A DNA stretch of 64,000 nt from Chryseobacterium luquanense (GCF_026460945.1 NZ_JAOVZV010000001.1:707753-771752); one strand, 5' to 3'. Counted from the stretch's first letter, positions 10,377 to 19,559 are shown. Made by a program: numbers and translations. Notes: a model not told the origin generated them from the letters alone.

Positions 10377-10835
10377 TCATAAAATAATCTCCGTCGTATT
10401 TTTCACTTCAGAAATCGTGAAAGAACTGTGTGTACTCGCAATATGTTGCAGAGTGGTCAACTTGGTAACCATAAAATTCCTGTAATCATCCATGTCTTTT
10501 AAGCAGATTTTTAAAATATAATCGTAATCACCACTTACGTGGAAACATTCTGTAACTTCTTTTAAGTTCAAAACTTCTTTTTCAAACTGCATCAAATATT
10601 CTTTTTTGTGCTGAATGAGTTTTACATGACATAAAATAAGAAACTTTTTGTCAATTTTTGTTTTATCAACCAACGCAACATATTTTGAAATTACGCCCGA
10701 GTTTTCGAGTTTTTTTATGCGTTCATAAACTGCCGTTACAGAAAGCCCGAGCTTATAAGAGAGTTCTTTGGTAGTTTGTTTACAGTCTTCCTGTAGATAT
10801 TGAAGCAGTTTTTTGTCGATTTCGTCAAATTGCAT
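10377..10835 (-). CDS. Lrp/AsnC-family transcriptional regulator
   Basis: 152 aa. The N-terminal helix-turn-helix (about residues 4-60: DKKLLQYLQEDCKQTT, LSVTAVYERIKKLENSGVI) is followed by a RAM ligand-binding and oligomerisation domain (about 65-145, with VSGDYDYILKI). Members bind amino acids and control amino-acid metabolism. The gene is divergent from a methionine gamma-lyase-like enzyme across 146 bases, which suggests that it controls that gene, as Lrp regulators beside mgl genes often do. No other gene is co-transcribed. Confidence 0.92.
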   Translation of the reverse strand: MQFDEIDKKLLQYLQEDCKQTTKELSYKLGLSVTAVYERIKKLENSGVISKYVALVDKTKIDKKFLILCHVKLIQHKKEYLMQFEKEVLNLKEVTECFHVSGDYDYILKICLKDMDDYRNFMVTKLTTLQHIASTHSSFTISEVKNTTEIIL

Positions 10836-10866
10836 AGAAAATATTTTAGTAAAATTTAGCTTAAAA

Positions 10867-10894
10867 CAAATATACCCAACTTTTATTCTATCAA
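10867..10894 (-). promoter_or_regulatory. Promoter of the Lrp-family gene
   Basis: On the minus strand: TTG (10892-10894), a 17-base spacer, TATATTTG (10867-10874). The start codon is about 31 bases further on. The promoter lies in the shared divergent region, so the Lrp protein could autoregulate and control the opposite gene from one site. Confidence 0.65.
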
Positions 10895-10981
10895 AATCAA
10901 TTTAAATAGTTTTATTTTCTAAATAATTAAATTTCAGTTGTAACAAATATCAGAAAGATTCATTTTTAAAACAAAAAAAAT

Positions 10982-12211
10982 ATGAATCGATTCAACGCGG
11001 CAAATGAGATACAGGATCTTCAATATTTCGGAGAATTCGGAGGAGTAAATCCGTCGATTTCAGACAGCTCAACCTACACTTTTCTTTCAGCAAAAACAAT
11101 GTTTGATACGTTTGAAGGCAATGCAGAAGGTTGTTATCTGTACTCAAGACATTCGTCACCAATGAATCTTTATCTTTCCGAAGCTTTGGCAAAAATGGAA
11201 AACACCGAAGCCGCAAACGTTACCGCTTCCGGAATGGGCGCCATTACTTCTGTTTTGATGCAGGTTTGCAAATCAGGTGATCATATTATTTCAAGCAGAA
11301 CAATTTACGGTGGAACCTATGCTTTCCTGAAAAATTTTCTTCCGCCATTTCAAATTGAAACTTCGTTTGTAGATATCAATAATTTTGAATCTATCGAAAA
11401 TGCGATTAACGAAAATACAAAAATTATATATTGTGAAAGTGTGAGCAATCCGCTTTTGGAAGTTGCAGACCTGAGAAAACTTTCTGAAATCTGTAAAAAA
11501 CACAATTTAAAACTGATTGTAGACAATACTTTTTCTCCGCTTTCTATATCGCCGACTCTTTTGGGAGCAGATATTGTCATTCATAGTTTAACTAAATTTA
11601 TTAATGGCAGCAGCGATACAGTGGGCGGAGTTTATTGCGGAAGCCAGGAATTTATCAACGACACCAAAAACGTCAATAACGGAGCTTGTATGCTTCTTGG
11701 TCCTACAATGGACAGTTTCCGTTCAGCAAGTATTCTTAAAAATTTAAGAACGCTTCATATTAGAATGAAACAGCACAGTTACAATGCCATGTTTCTTGCA
11801 CAAAGATTTGAGGAAGACGGTTTAAAAGTTTCTTATCCAGGTTTAAAATCTCATAAAAATCATGATTTAATGAAAAGTATGATGCATGAGGAATACGGAT
11901 TTGGCGGATTATTAACTTTAGACGCAGGAACCACAGATAAAGCCAACGAATTGATGGAAATGATGCAACAGGAAAACCTGGGTTATTTAGCTGTAAGTTT
12001 AGGCTTTTACAAAACATTATTCTCATGCTCCGGAAGCTCAACCTCATCAGAAATTCCTGAAGAAGAACGTGAAGCAATGGGAATTTCAGACGGATTAATA
12101 AGATTCTCAATCGGTCTCGATCACGATATCGAACGAACATACGAAAAGATGAAAGAATGCATGCTCAAAACAGGCGTTCTAAACCATGAAACCATTTCAT
12201 CCATATCCTAA
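10982..12211 (+). CDS. Cys/Met-metabolism PLP enzyme, methionine gamma-lyase-like
   Basis: 409-aa fold-type I PLP enzyme of the cystathionine gamma-synthase/lyase family. Visible marks: YSRHSSPMNLYLSEALAKME, the substrate-loop SGMGAI, VDNTFSPL, and the PLP lysine in IHSLTKFINGSSDTVGG (K is Lys207 or close), with a C-terminal SSTSSEIPEEE and LIRFSIGLD. Enzymes of this kind split methionine or homocysteine to 2-oxobutyrate, a thiol and ammonia, or work in cystathionine metabolism. The divergent Lrp regulator favours a catabolic methionine gamma-lyase. Substrate cannot be settled from sequence alone. Confidence 0.85.
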   Translation: MNRFNAANEIQDLQYFGEFGGVNPSISDSSTYTFLSAKTMFDTFEGNAEGCYLYSRHSSPMNLYLSEALAKMENTEAANVTASGMGAITSVLMQVCKSGDHIISSRTIYGGTYAFLKNFLPPFQIETSFVDINNFESIENAINENTKIIYCESVSNPLLEVADLRKLSEICKKHNLKLIVDNTFSPLSISPTLLGADIVIHSLTKFINGSSDTVGGVYCGSQEFINDTKNVNNGACMLLGPTMDSFRSASILKNLRTLHIRMKQHSYNAMFLAQRFEEDGLKVSYPGLKSHKNHDLMKSMMHEEYGFGGLLTLDAGTTDKANELMEMMQQENLGYLAVSLGFYKTLFSCSGSSTSSEIPEEEREAMGISDGLIRFSIGLDHDIERTYEKMKECMLKTGVLNHETISSIS

Positions 12212-12220
12212 TTATTGTTA

Positions 12221-12255
12221 TAAAAGCTGTTGACTTTCGACAGCTTTTATTATTT
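12221..12255 (+). terminator. Rho-independent terminator
   Basis: TAAAAGCTGT / ACAGCTTTTA stem with a 9-base loop, then TTATTTTTT. It starts 10 bases after the PLP enzyme stop codon. Confidence 0.85.
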
Positions 12256-12403
12256 TTTGCTTTACCGCAAAAGTCACAAAAAATATTTTTTGGTTATATT
12301 TTAAAACATTTCAAAAGTTCCCAAAATGAAAATTCTAGATTTTTAAAATTATTGTGTTCTTTTAAAATTAATGCTTGAAATTTAAAAAAGCTTTATGGTA
12401 AAA

Positions 12404-13408
12404 TTAAACTTTGTGAAAATGTGTTGGAAATGCATTCTCCGGTTTCATTTTTAAAATATTCAATAAAATCCAGGATTTTAAAAATCCGTAACCGTAAGAA
12501 AACATTTGAATGTATGTTGAAATAACTGCCATTCCGGCGATTGCAATATTTTTAGTCACAATTAACGCATGAAGTAAAACCATGAAGGTGTATAACCCGA
12601 AAAGCGACAGAACAAAACCTTTTCCTAAGATAAAATATTCAATAAATCCTAAAACGTAGCCCAAAAGAAACAATGTCGGGAATGCAAAAGAAATCTTCAC
12701 ATAATTTGGATGTCTTTGATTTAGAATGGGTCTCGCACAACCGAATTGATAAACCTGTTTTGAGAATTTTCCAAAGTCGACTCTTCTTTTATGATAAACG
12801 GCAATTGTATCAAAAAAAGCTGTTGTGAAACCATTTTCCCAAAGTGTCATAGACAAATCCGGATCTTCACCGATTCTCATTTCTGAAAAACCACCAACTT
12901 TTTCGAAAACTTCTTTTTTAACACCCATATTGAAACTTCTGGGTTGAAATTTTGAAACCGCTTTTTTATTTCCTCTAATTCCACCAGTTGTAAAAACGGA
13001 AGTCATAGAATAGGAAATTGCTTTTTGCATCAGATTAAAACCTCTATGTGCTTTATCTGCCCCGCCAAATGCATCACAAGGAATGGAAAGAATACCATTT
13101 TTAATATTTTCAATATAATCATTCTCAACAATCACATCGCTGTCTACAAAAACCAACCAGTCATTCGAAGCTCTTTTTGCACCGTAATTTCTCGACAAAC
13201 CGGGACCTGAATTCGTTTTTTTGAAGTATTTTATATTTAAAATTTTCTCAAAATTGTGAATAGTTGGGTTCAAATCAATTAAAGAACCATCATCAACAAT
13301 GATTACTTCAAAATCTTTATCAGTTTGAGCATTGAGTGAATTGAGAAGTTCAAAAAGCTCATCTTTTCGATTAAATATGGCAACAACGATGGAAATAGTA
13401 GGTTTCAA
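12404..13408 (-). CDS. Glycosyltransferase family 2, membrane-associated
   Basis: 334 aa. The GT-A nucleotide-sugar domain (residues 1-230) shows SIVVAIFNRKDEL, FEVIIVDDGS, GPGLSRNYGAK and the metal-binding DSDV. The acceptor-site region has GEDPDLSMTLWENG. About residues 245-325 are hydrophobic and form three or four membrane helices. Likely adds a sugar to a surface polysaccharide or glycolipid. Substrate unknown; no other polysaccharide genes lie nearby. About 70 bases upstream of the 132-aa membrane protein gene on the same strand, so it could be co-transcribed with it. Confidence 0.85.
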   Translation of the reverse strand: MKPTISIVVAIFNRKDELFELLNSLNAQTDKDFEVIIVDDGSLIDLNPTIHNFEKILNIKYFKKTNSGPGLSRNYGAKRASNDWLVFVDSDVIVENDYIENIKNGILSIPCDAFGGADKAHRGFNLMQKAISYSMTSVFTTGGIRGNKKAVSKFQPRSFNMGVKKEVFEKVGGFSEMRIGEDPDLSMTLWENGFTTAFFDTIAVYHKRRVDFGKFSKQVYQFGCARPILNQRHPNYVKISFAFPTLFLLGYVLGFIEYFILGKGFVLSLFGLYTFMVLLHALIVTKNIAIAGMAVISTYIQMFSYGYGFLKSWILLNILKMKPENAFPTHFHKV

Positions 13409-13480
13409 ATTGAAAATTTTTCAAAATTAAAGATTTGAAAAGGAATCTCAATATATTTTAAAACAATTTATGATTTTAAT

Positions 13481-13879
13481 TTAGATGGAAATGATGAATT
13501 TAAAATAAACAATAAAAACCACTGAGATAATAAATAAAATTAAAGAAAAACTGAACAATAAAAGTTTAGACAAATTTTTAAAGTAAAAAAGCCCTAGATG
13601 ATAAAGGCTGAAAAATGCAATAAAAGAAATTACAAAACCCACAAGAATACAAATTAGTAAAGTCTGTATATAATTTTCTTCGGGTAAAGGATTTTTAAAT
13701 ACCATAAAATAAAGAATGGAAGCAATCACAAGAAAGCTTCCACTCCATAATTCTGTTGTGTATTTTGATTTTTTTGAATATTTACTAGTCTTTTCAGTAT
13801 CCGAAGAAGATTTTGAAGAAAATCCGAAATCTAAAAATTCTATAAGAATTTCTAATCCGTCAAAAAAGTCAAAAGGCAT
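13481..13879 (-). CDS. Small membrane protein of unknown function
   Basis: 132 aa, not recognised. The first 45 residues are polar and rich in Ser and Lys. Three hydrophobic segments follow (about 47-62, 70-95 and 103-130). It starts 3 bases after the stop of the THUMP methyltransferase gene on the same strand, so the two are probably translated from one message. Low complexity and no motif give no functional clue. Confidence 0.6.
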   Translation of the reverse strand: MPFDFFDGLEILIEFLDFGFSSKSSSDTEKTSKYSKKSKYTTELWSGSFLVIASILYFMVFKNPLPEENYIQTLLICILVGFVISFIAFFSLYHLGLFYFKNLSKLLLFSFSLILFIISVVFIVYFKFIISI

Positions 13880-13882
13880 ATT

Positions 13883-15052
13883 TTATTTTTTGTTTTCCTC
13901 TAATTTATGCACTTTTTTCGTTCCTTCATACATTTCGTACTGCAAAAATCTTGTTTCTAATTTTCCGTTGAAAAGTTTTATTTTTCTTGAAGGACGAAGT
14001 CCGATTTTCTTTACAGCTTCCAAATCTGAAGAAATTAACCATGCTAAAGTGTTCGGATAGCTTGTTTTAAAAGTATCTCCTATTTTCTTGTAAAAATCAT
14101 CATCATTGATAGAAATTCTCTCATCATAAGGCGGATTGAAAACCATCAGCAACGGGAATAAATCTTTTTTGGTATCGAAGAAATTTTCTCTTCTCACTTC
14201 GATAATGTCTTCCATTTCTGCAGATTCTATGTTTGCTGCTGCAGCATTCAACATTCTTCCATCAATGTCATAACCTACAATTTTACCTGTAAATTCTCTT
14301 ACACGATTAATTCTTACTTCTTTTATTTTAGAAAATAAATCAGAATCATAGTTGTTCCAATTTTGGAAACCAAATCTTCTTCTGAAAGTCTGTGCCGGAA
14401 GATCCAAAGCAATCATTGCCGCTTCAATTAAAAGCGTTCCCGAACCGCACATTGGATCAAGGAAATTTCCTTTTCCGTCCCAACCTGCCAATTGCAACAT
14501 TCCGCTTGCCAAAACTTCATTAATCGGAGCTTCACCCTGCTCTTTTCTGTACCCTCTTTTAAATAAAGCATCACCTGAAGAATCTAAAGAAATTGTCACC
14601 AATTCTCTATCAATATGTAAGTGAAATTTAATATCCGGAGATTTCGTTTCTATACTTGGTCTTTTACCATATTTATTTTGAAAATAATCTACGATTGCAT
14701 CTTTCATTTTGAAAGTCATAAACTGAGAATGGCTGAATCTTTCAGAATTCACAGTAGAATCAATCGCAAAAGTCTGATCAACATCCATAAACTGATCCCA
14801 CTCAAATTTGAAAAGTTTATCGTAATATTTACTTTCATTATACGCTTTGAACTCCTCAATCGGAACCAAAACTTTCAAAGCTGTTCTAGCTGAAAAATTT
14901 ACTTTATATAGAAAGCCTAAATCTCCCTCACAATTTACTGCGCGGTTTTTAAGCTCAACATTTCTACCACCTAATTTTTTAACTTCCTCAGCAAGAATTG
15001 GTTCTAATCCGAAGAATGTTTTTATCTGAATTTTAAGATTTTCTGTATCCAT
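13883..15052 (-). CDS. THUMP-domain class I RNA methyltransferase (RlmL-type)
   Basis: 389 aa. An N-terminal ferredoxin-like/THUMP RNA-binding region (about 5-160) leads to a SAM-dependent methyltransferase domain with motif I LDPMCGSGTLLIEAA and catalytic motif IV FNPPYDERI. NPPY is the signature of N6-adenine or N2-guanine amino-methyltransferases. The closest characterised relative is the N2-guanine half of 23S rRNA methyltransferase RlmL (G2445); assigning that exact site is inference. The start lies 4 bases past a -7 promoter element, so the mRNA should be leaderless. Confidence 0.88.
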   Translation of the reverse strand: MDTENLKIQIKTFFGLEPILAEEVKKLGGRNVELKNRAVNCEGDLGFLYKVNFSARTALKVLVPIEEFKAYNESKYYDKLFKFEWDQFMDVDQTFAIDSTVNSERFSHSQFMTFKMKDAIVDYFQNKYGKRPSIETKSPDIKFHLHIDRELVTISLDSSGDALFKRGYRKEQGEAPINEVLASGMLQLAGWDGKGNFLDPMCGSGTLLIEAAMIALDLPAQTFRRRFGFQNWNNYDSDLFSKIKEVRINRVREFTGKIVGYDIDGRMLNAAAANIESAEMEDIIEVRRENFFDTKKDLFPLLMVFNPPYDERISINDDDFYKKIGDTFKTSYPNTLAWLISSDLEAVKKIGLRPSRKIKLFNGKLETRFLQYEMYEGTKKVHKLEENKK

Positions 15053-15056
15053 TTTG

Positions 15057-15064
15057 CAAAAATA
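15057..15064 (-). promoter_or_regulatory. -7 element directly before the THUMP methyltransferase start
   Basis: TATTTTTG on the minus strand matches TAnnTTTG and ends 4 bases before the ATG at 15052. The context ACTATTTTTGCA..ATGGA is nearly the same as that of the divergent gene at 15175. Confidence 0.55.
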
Positions 15065-15162
15065 GTCATTTTAGTTATTGGTTGTCAGTTTATAGTTGAC
15101 AGAAATCATCGGATGTGATAAAAACCATCAACCAACCACTACTTACCATCAACTAAAAACAC

Positions 15163-15170
15163 TATTTTTG
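15163..15170 (+). promoter_or_regulatory. -7 element directly before the methyltransferase at 15175
   Basis: TATTTTTG ends 4 bases before the ATG at 15175. No clear -33 TTG was found. The arrangement mirrors the minus-strand promoter at 15057-15064. Confidence 0.5.
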
Positions 15171-15174
15171 CAGT

Positions 15175-15900
15175 ATGGAATGGTTTGAATCTTGGTTTGA
15201 TACCCCTTATTATCATTTATTGTACAGCAACAGAGACTATACAGAAGCTGAAAATTTTATTACAAAACTGACTTCAGAGTTACAGCTTCCTCAATCGGCA
15301 AAAATCATAGATTTGGCTTGTGGAAAAGGAAGACACTCGGTTTTTCTTAATAAATTAGGTTATGACGTGCTTGGTTTGGATCTTTCAAGACAAAGTATCG
15401 AACACAATAAACAGTTTGAAAATCAGACTTTGATTTTTAATGTTCATGACATGAGAAATCCTATTGATTATGATCCTGTAGATGCTGTTTTTAATCTTTT
15501 TACGAGTTTCGGATATTTTGACAATGAAGATGATGACAGAAAAGTTTTCCAATCGGTTTGTAATGCTTTAAAAAAAGATGGATATTTCGTTTTAGATTAT
15601 CTGAATGAAGAGTTTGTGAGAAATACATTAGTTCCTGAAACTACTATTACCAGAGGAGAAATTGATTTTAAAATTTCAAAAAAAATCGAAGGCAGACATA
15701 TTGTAAAAGATATTACGTTTGAGGCCGATGGAAAATCTCATCATTATTTTGAAAAAGTAAAACTTCATACTTTGGATGCCATTAAAAATTATGCTGAAGA
15801 AAGCGGTTTTGAAAGAATTAAAATTTGGGGAGATTATCAACTGAATGATTTCAATAAAGATACTTCATTACGTTGTATCAATTTATTTAAGAAGAAATAA
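15175..15900 (+). CDS. Class I SAM-dependent methyltransferase
   Basis: 241-aa cytoplasmic methyltransferase of the Methyltransf_25/UbiE-like fold. Motif I is IIDLACGKGRHSVFL (about residues 45-60), the acidic end of strand 2 is VLGLDLSRQSI, and motif IV lies around DAVFNLFTSFGYF. Substrate is not apparent. It is divergent from the THUMP methyltransferase across 122 bases, with mirror-image promoters. A small membrane protein and a ZIP transporter follow closely, so it may head a three-gene unit. Confidence 0.85.
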   Translation: MEWFESWFDTPYYHLLYSNRDYTEAENFITKLTSELQLPQSAKIIDLACGKGRHSVFLNKLGYDVLGLDLSRQSIEHNKQFENQTLIFNVHDMRNPIDYDPVDAVFNLFTSFGYFDNEDDDRKVFQSVCNALKKDGYFVLDYLNEEFVRNTLVPETTITRGEIDFKISKKIEGRHIVKDITFEADGKSHHYFEKVKLHTLDAIKNYAEESGFERIKIWGDYQLNDFNKDTSLRCINLFKKK

Positions 15901-15912
15901 CTAATTCTTTCA

Positions 15913-16161
15913 ATGAAGATTAATATAGTTATTATAGTTTTAACATTAGGCTCTATATTTTCTGGAATAAAGTTTGGATTTACAGATAGTGATACACCTC
16001 CATTGCCGTTAATTATTTCCGTTATATTGCTATTTATTGGTATTATTTTAATTTTTATTAAGAATCTTTTCAAAGATAAATACAGCTATAAAATCCACAT
16101 AGCTTTTACGGTTTTAAATTTATTGATTGTCCTTTATTGTTTACTATTACCTTTTATTTAA
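15913..16161 (+). CDS. Small membrane protein of unknown function
   Basis: 82 aa with three hydrophobic stretches (about 3-20, 30-50, 60-82) and a short polar loop FTDSDTPP. Starts 12 bases after the methyltransferase and its stop is 1 base before the ZIP transporter ATG, so it sits tightly in an operon. No family recognised. Confidence 0.6.
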   Translation: MKINIVIIVLTLGSIFSGIKFGFTDSDTPPLPLIISVILLFIGIILIFIKNLFKDKYSYKIHIAFTVLNLLIVLYCLLLPFI

Positions 16162-16162
16162 T

Positions 16163-16879
16163 ATGATTTTCATTTTACTTATATTAAGCGTCGTTGCCGG
16201 AGTTTTGCTTGGAAAATATTTTGGGCAGAAAGAAAAGTTCTCCAAAAATTTATTGATTTTAAGTGCGGGATTTTTAATTACCATTTGCTTGAATGAAGTT
16301 TTCCCGCAGGTTTACACTTCAGATATCGGCAATCTTGGAATTTTCGTCATTGGCGGAGTTTTATTGCAAATGATTCTTGAAGCTTTAACGAAAGGTTTTG
16401 AGCACGGACATTTTCATCATCATGGAGAAAGTAATATTCTTCCGATGGCTTTGATGGTTGGGCTTTTTATTCACGCATTTATTGAAGGAATTCCTTTGGC
16501 TAATGAAACAGATCCGTTTTCGCCTTATTTGTTGGGAATTTTATTTCATAATCTTCCAATTTCTTTTATTTTGGGGGCATTTTTATTTAACCGAACAAAT
16601 TCAAAAGTATCTTATCCATCGATTTTAATTGTAGCCTTATTTGCGTTAGCTTCACCTTTCGGAATGCTTTTAGGAAACTATTTTAATCCAGCTTGGCAAC
16701 CTTATTTCTTAGCGATTGTAGGTGGAATTTTCCTTCATATTTCATCTGTAATTATTTTTGAAAGTAATAAAAATCACAATATCGACTGGTCAAAAATAGG
16801 ACTGGTTATTTTGGGTGTTTCATTGGCATTGATGATGCATTTATTTCACGATCATTCTCATGTAGGACATCATCATTAA
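16163..16879 (+). CDS. ZIP-family metal transporter
   Basis: 238 aa, all membrane helices apart from a His-rich loop (HGHFHHHGE, about 85-95) and a His-rich tail (HDHSHVGHHH). Helices carry the ZIP metal-site pattern HAFIEGIPL and HNLPISFILGAF. Expected role: import of Zn2+ or another divalent metal across the inner membrane. I chose ATG 16163, just after the upstream stop; an earlier start at 16127 would overlap that gene and add an odd extension. Ends at a bidirectional terminator. Confidence 0.85.
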   Translation: MIFILLILSVVAGVLLGKYFGQKEKFSKNLLILSAGFLITICLNEVFPQVYTSDIGNLGIFVIGGVLLQMILEALTKGFEHGHFHHHGESNILPMALMVGLFIHAFIEGIPLANETDPFSPYLLGILFHNLPISFILGAFLFNRTNSKVSYPSILIVALFALASPFGMLLGNYFNPAWQPYFLAIVGGIFLHISSVIIFESNKNHNIDWSKIGLVILGVSLALMMHLFHDHSHVGHHH

Positions 16880-16906
16880 ATTTATTATCAAAATTTAAAT
16901 ATAAAC

Positions 16907-16941
16907 AAAAGGCTTCGAGAAAATTTCCCGAAGCCTTTTTT
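16907..16941. terminator. Bidirectional terminator between convergent genes
   Basis: AAAAGGCTTCG / CGAAGCCTTTTT hairpin, with A and T tracts on both sides, sits between the ZIP transporter (plus) and the FadL-like gene (minus). Confidence 0.85.
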
Positions 16942-16960
16942 ATGTTTTAATGATGTTAAT

Positions 16961-18388
16961 TTAGAATTTCCATCCAACTGTTAAGAAGAAATTGTTTCTA
17001 ACATTTTTAACATCTGAAACTACTGAATATGGAGTTGCTACATCAAAATCTCCTGAATAATATCCTGTTCCAAAGCTTTCGTTTCCACTCAAGAAAGGAT
17101 TTTTATATTCTGAAGTAATATTTTGATATGCTGCATCGATGTAGAATTTACCAAAATCATATCCGATACCTGCCCCAATTGTGTTTCTATCTCCTAAAAT
17201 CAAATTACTGTAATTTACATCTCCAGTTTGACCGTTGTTTGAGTAAGCACTTATTGTCATTGCATCAAACGGACTTGAAGCGTAAGAATAACCACCTCTT
17301 AATCTGATAGCTTTGATTCTATATTCTGCTCCGACTTTAATTTCAGACAAGTTTTTGTAAGAATCGCTGAAGAAAGAATTTAGCTCGCTTTCTGCATCTC
17401 CTTGAACTTTATATCTAGGCTTTGTTAATCCCAAAGTATAATCTACGTTGATTGCAAAGTTTTTAGTCGGCACAAAAGCTCCACTTAAAGTCGCTTTCAT
17501 CGGAGACTGAAATCTTCTGTCTTCAACGAAGCTATCAGCATAGATGTAACCGTCGGTTCCTGTATAATAATCGGTGTAAATTCTATCTAAAGACCACCAA
17601 GTTGGCGATTCAATTGAAGCTCCTAATCTAAATTGTTTAGTAATTTTCCCAATTACACCCACACTTGCAGAGAAACCATTTGATTTTTCAGAATAAGGCG
17701 TGTATTGCTTGTCGAATGAATAAGCCGTATTGTCTAAATTCAAACCAAATTTAGCACTGTCATACTGCTCCAAATCAACATAATGCATATTAACACTTGC
17801 CCCAACATATAAAGCATTGTTGTAATTTGCACCAACTCCTAAGTTAAATTTAGTCTGAGTTCCGTATCTGTTGTAAGCATGACCTAAATAAGATAGATTA
17901 CCTATAACAGGATTTCCACTATTATCTACAAGATCTTTTGCAATAGAAACATTTCCGTTTCCTGGAGATTCAACGTAGTTTTCAATAGACTGAGTTGATA
18001 AATTGGCACCAAGCGTTACAAACTTCCACGGACTTTCTGACATCAGTTGAAAGGTTGCCACACCGCCTAAATTGCCAATATTTACTTTATTGATATTATA
18101 ATTAACAGACGAACTGGCTAATGAACTTGTATTTTTATTTCCGCCAACAGCTAAAGTCACAGAAGCGTCTCCTGCAATTGCAACTCCCAAACCTGCAGGG
18201 TTAGTAAGAAGCGCTGTCGCATCTCCACCCAAAGCTCCGTTTGAACCTGCCATCGCATTAAACTTAGACGAACCTGTCATTGGGGTATTAGAATATACAT
18301 CAATTGAATTTCTTATAACCGATATATCTTGAGCCTGCAGATAAAACGCTGCAGTAACACCCATTAATACTAGAGATTTTTTTAACAT
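16961..18388 (-). CDS. Outer-membrane FadL/OmpP1/TodX-family protein
   Basis: 475 aa. Signal peptide of about 20 residues cut after LQAQ. The mature start has NSIDVYSNTPMTGSSKFNAMAG and NPAG, as in the FadL hatch region with its conserved NPAG motif. The rest is alternating beta-strand sequence ending in FLTVGWKF, a typical C-terminal barrel strand with final Phe. FadL proteins let hydrophobic compounds through the outer membrane. Lies 28 bases downstream of the G/W-rich lipoprotein on the same strand, so the two are probably co-transcribed. Confidence 0.85.
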   Translation of the reverse strand: MLKKSLVLMGVTAAFYLQAQDISVIRNSIDVYSNTPMTGSSKFNAMAGSNGALGGDATALLTNPAGLGVAIAGDASVTLAVGGNKNTSSLASSSVNYNINKVNIGNLGGVATFQLMSESPWKFVTLGANLSTQSIENYVESPGNGNVSIAKDLVDNSGNPVIGNLSYLGHAYNRYGTQTKFNLGVGANYNNALYVGASVNMHYVDLEQYDSAKFGLNLDNTAYSFDKQYTPYSEKSNGFSASVGVIGKITKQFRLGASIESPTWWSLDRIYTDYYTGTDGYIYADSFVEDRRFQSPMKATLSGAFVPTKNFAINVDYTLGLTKPRYKVQGDAESELNSFFSDSYKNLSEIKVGAEYRIKAIRLRGGYSYASSPFDAMTISAYSNNGQTGDVNYSNLILGDRNTIGAGIGYDFGKFYIDAAYQNITSEYKNPFLSGNESFGTGYYSGDFDVATPYSVVSDVKNVRNNFFLTVGWKF

Positions 18389-18416
18389 TATTTTTTAAAT
18401 AGTTATTAAGTTTAAA

Positions 18417-19532
18417 TTATCTACCACCAGATCTGAAACCGCCGCCTCCGCCGCCGGATCTCATTCCACCGCCGCCGCCAGAAGAACCGCCTCTGAAACC
18501 GCCGCCGCTGCTTCCAGAATTAAATCCGCCTGATCTGAAACCGCCATTATCACTTGGTCTGTAGCTATCATTTCTTCTAGGAGGAGATTGTTGCTGCTGA
18601 TTATAGTTATAATTTGGTCTTGACGGTCTTACTCCGTTATTGTTCATATTCGGTCTTGTACCATTATTCATATTTGGATTACGGAATCCTCCTTGACCGT
18701 TTCTGAAACCGCCATTAGCATTTCCTTGTCTGAAACCGCCGTTGTTTGATCCATTTCGGAATCCGTTACTGTTTGAAGAACCGTTTCTAAAACCTGATCC
18801 ATTATTATTTCTGAATCCTGAAGCTACTTCAGCTCTTCTGTATGCTGATGCATTATTTTTAAATCCACTTATTCTTCCATTCGCCCCACTTCTTGCATAA
18901 GGAACTCTGTTGTATCCACCCCAGTAACCAGCTCCACCATATCCCCAATAAGGATTTCCGTAGTAACCGCCCCAGTAAGGATTGTAGCCTCCCCAATTAT
19001 TCCAACCGTAGTTCCAGCCCATTCCCCAGTAAGGATTGTAGCCGCCCCATCCCCAAGAGTTACCCCAGCCGAAGGACATTCCCATTCCCCAACCAGAACC
19101 CCAGTAGGGACCAAAACCGCCGCCCCATCCCCAAGGCGAGCCCATTCCCCAACCCCATGAATTATCATAGTAATTGGTTTGACTTCCTGCAAAACTTCCC
19201 CAATCAGAATCTGTTGCGTTACTATTCCAGTCGTTATTTGACCAGTTATTGTAACGATTATCTTGCTCTGCTGAGTTAATCTGTGAATTTTGAATTAAGT
19301 TAGAATCATCTTGATAATAATCATAATATTCTCCTACTCTATTCCCTTCGTTACCATTAATGATTACACCTTCTGGTAAAGTATCTTTATTTGGGTCGTA
19401 ATACACCCCATCCGTCTCGCTATATCCACCCATTTGTGCACCACAAGACATTAACAATAATCCACTTGAAATCGCCAAAACACCTTTTGATTTTAGCATT
19501 CCAAATAAATTTTTATGTATATTTCTTTTCAT
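18417..19532 (-). CDS. Gly/Trp/Asn-rich putative lipoprotein
   Basis: 371 aa. Signal sequence with lipobox LLMSC (Cys30), so a lipoprotein. Residues about 125-205 are built of WGWG, NPYWG and similar repeats, almost entirely G, W, Y, N, P and S. Residues about 220-371 are Arg/Gly/Asn-rich with many GFRNG and GGFR repeats and a GGGG tail. No enzyme motif. It may be an outer-membrane associated structural or scaffold protein; co-transcription with the FadL-like protein supports an envelope role. Low-complexity sequence makes homology calls unreliable. The antisense frames here are shadows of the repeats. Confidence 0.7.
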   Translation of the reverse strand: MKRNIHKNLFGMLKSKGVLAISSGLLLMSCGAQMGGYSETDGVYYDPNKDTLPEGVIINGNEGNRVGEYYDYYQDDSNLIQNSQINSAEQDNRYNNWSNNDWNSNATDSDWGSFAGSQTNYYDNSWGWGMGSPWGWGGGFGPYWGSGWGMGMSFGWGNSWGWGGYNPYWGMGWNYGWNNWGGYNPYWGGYYGNPYWGYGGAGYWGGYNRVPYARSGANGRISGFKNNASAYRRAEVASGFRNNNGSGFRNGSSNSNGFRNGSNNGGFRQGNANGGFRNGQGGFRNPNMNNGTRPNMNNNGVRPSRPNYNYNQQQQSPPRRNDSYRPSDNGGFRSGGFNSGSSGGGFRGGSSGGGGGMRSGGGGGGFRSGGR

Positions 19533-19559
19533 GATAATGTATAAATTTTTAAATTAAAT

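Noticed and set aside
11760..12140. 126-codon frame antisense to the PLP enzyme
   Set aside because: The sense strand has intact enzyme motifs across the whole stretch, so this is a shadow.
18893..19279. Open frames antisense to or out of frame with the Gly/Trp-rich lipoprotein
   Set aside because: They arise from the repeated GGN/TGG codons of the lipoprotein and translate to low-complexity Pro/Ser or Gly/Thr runs.
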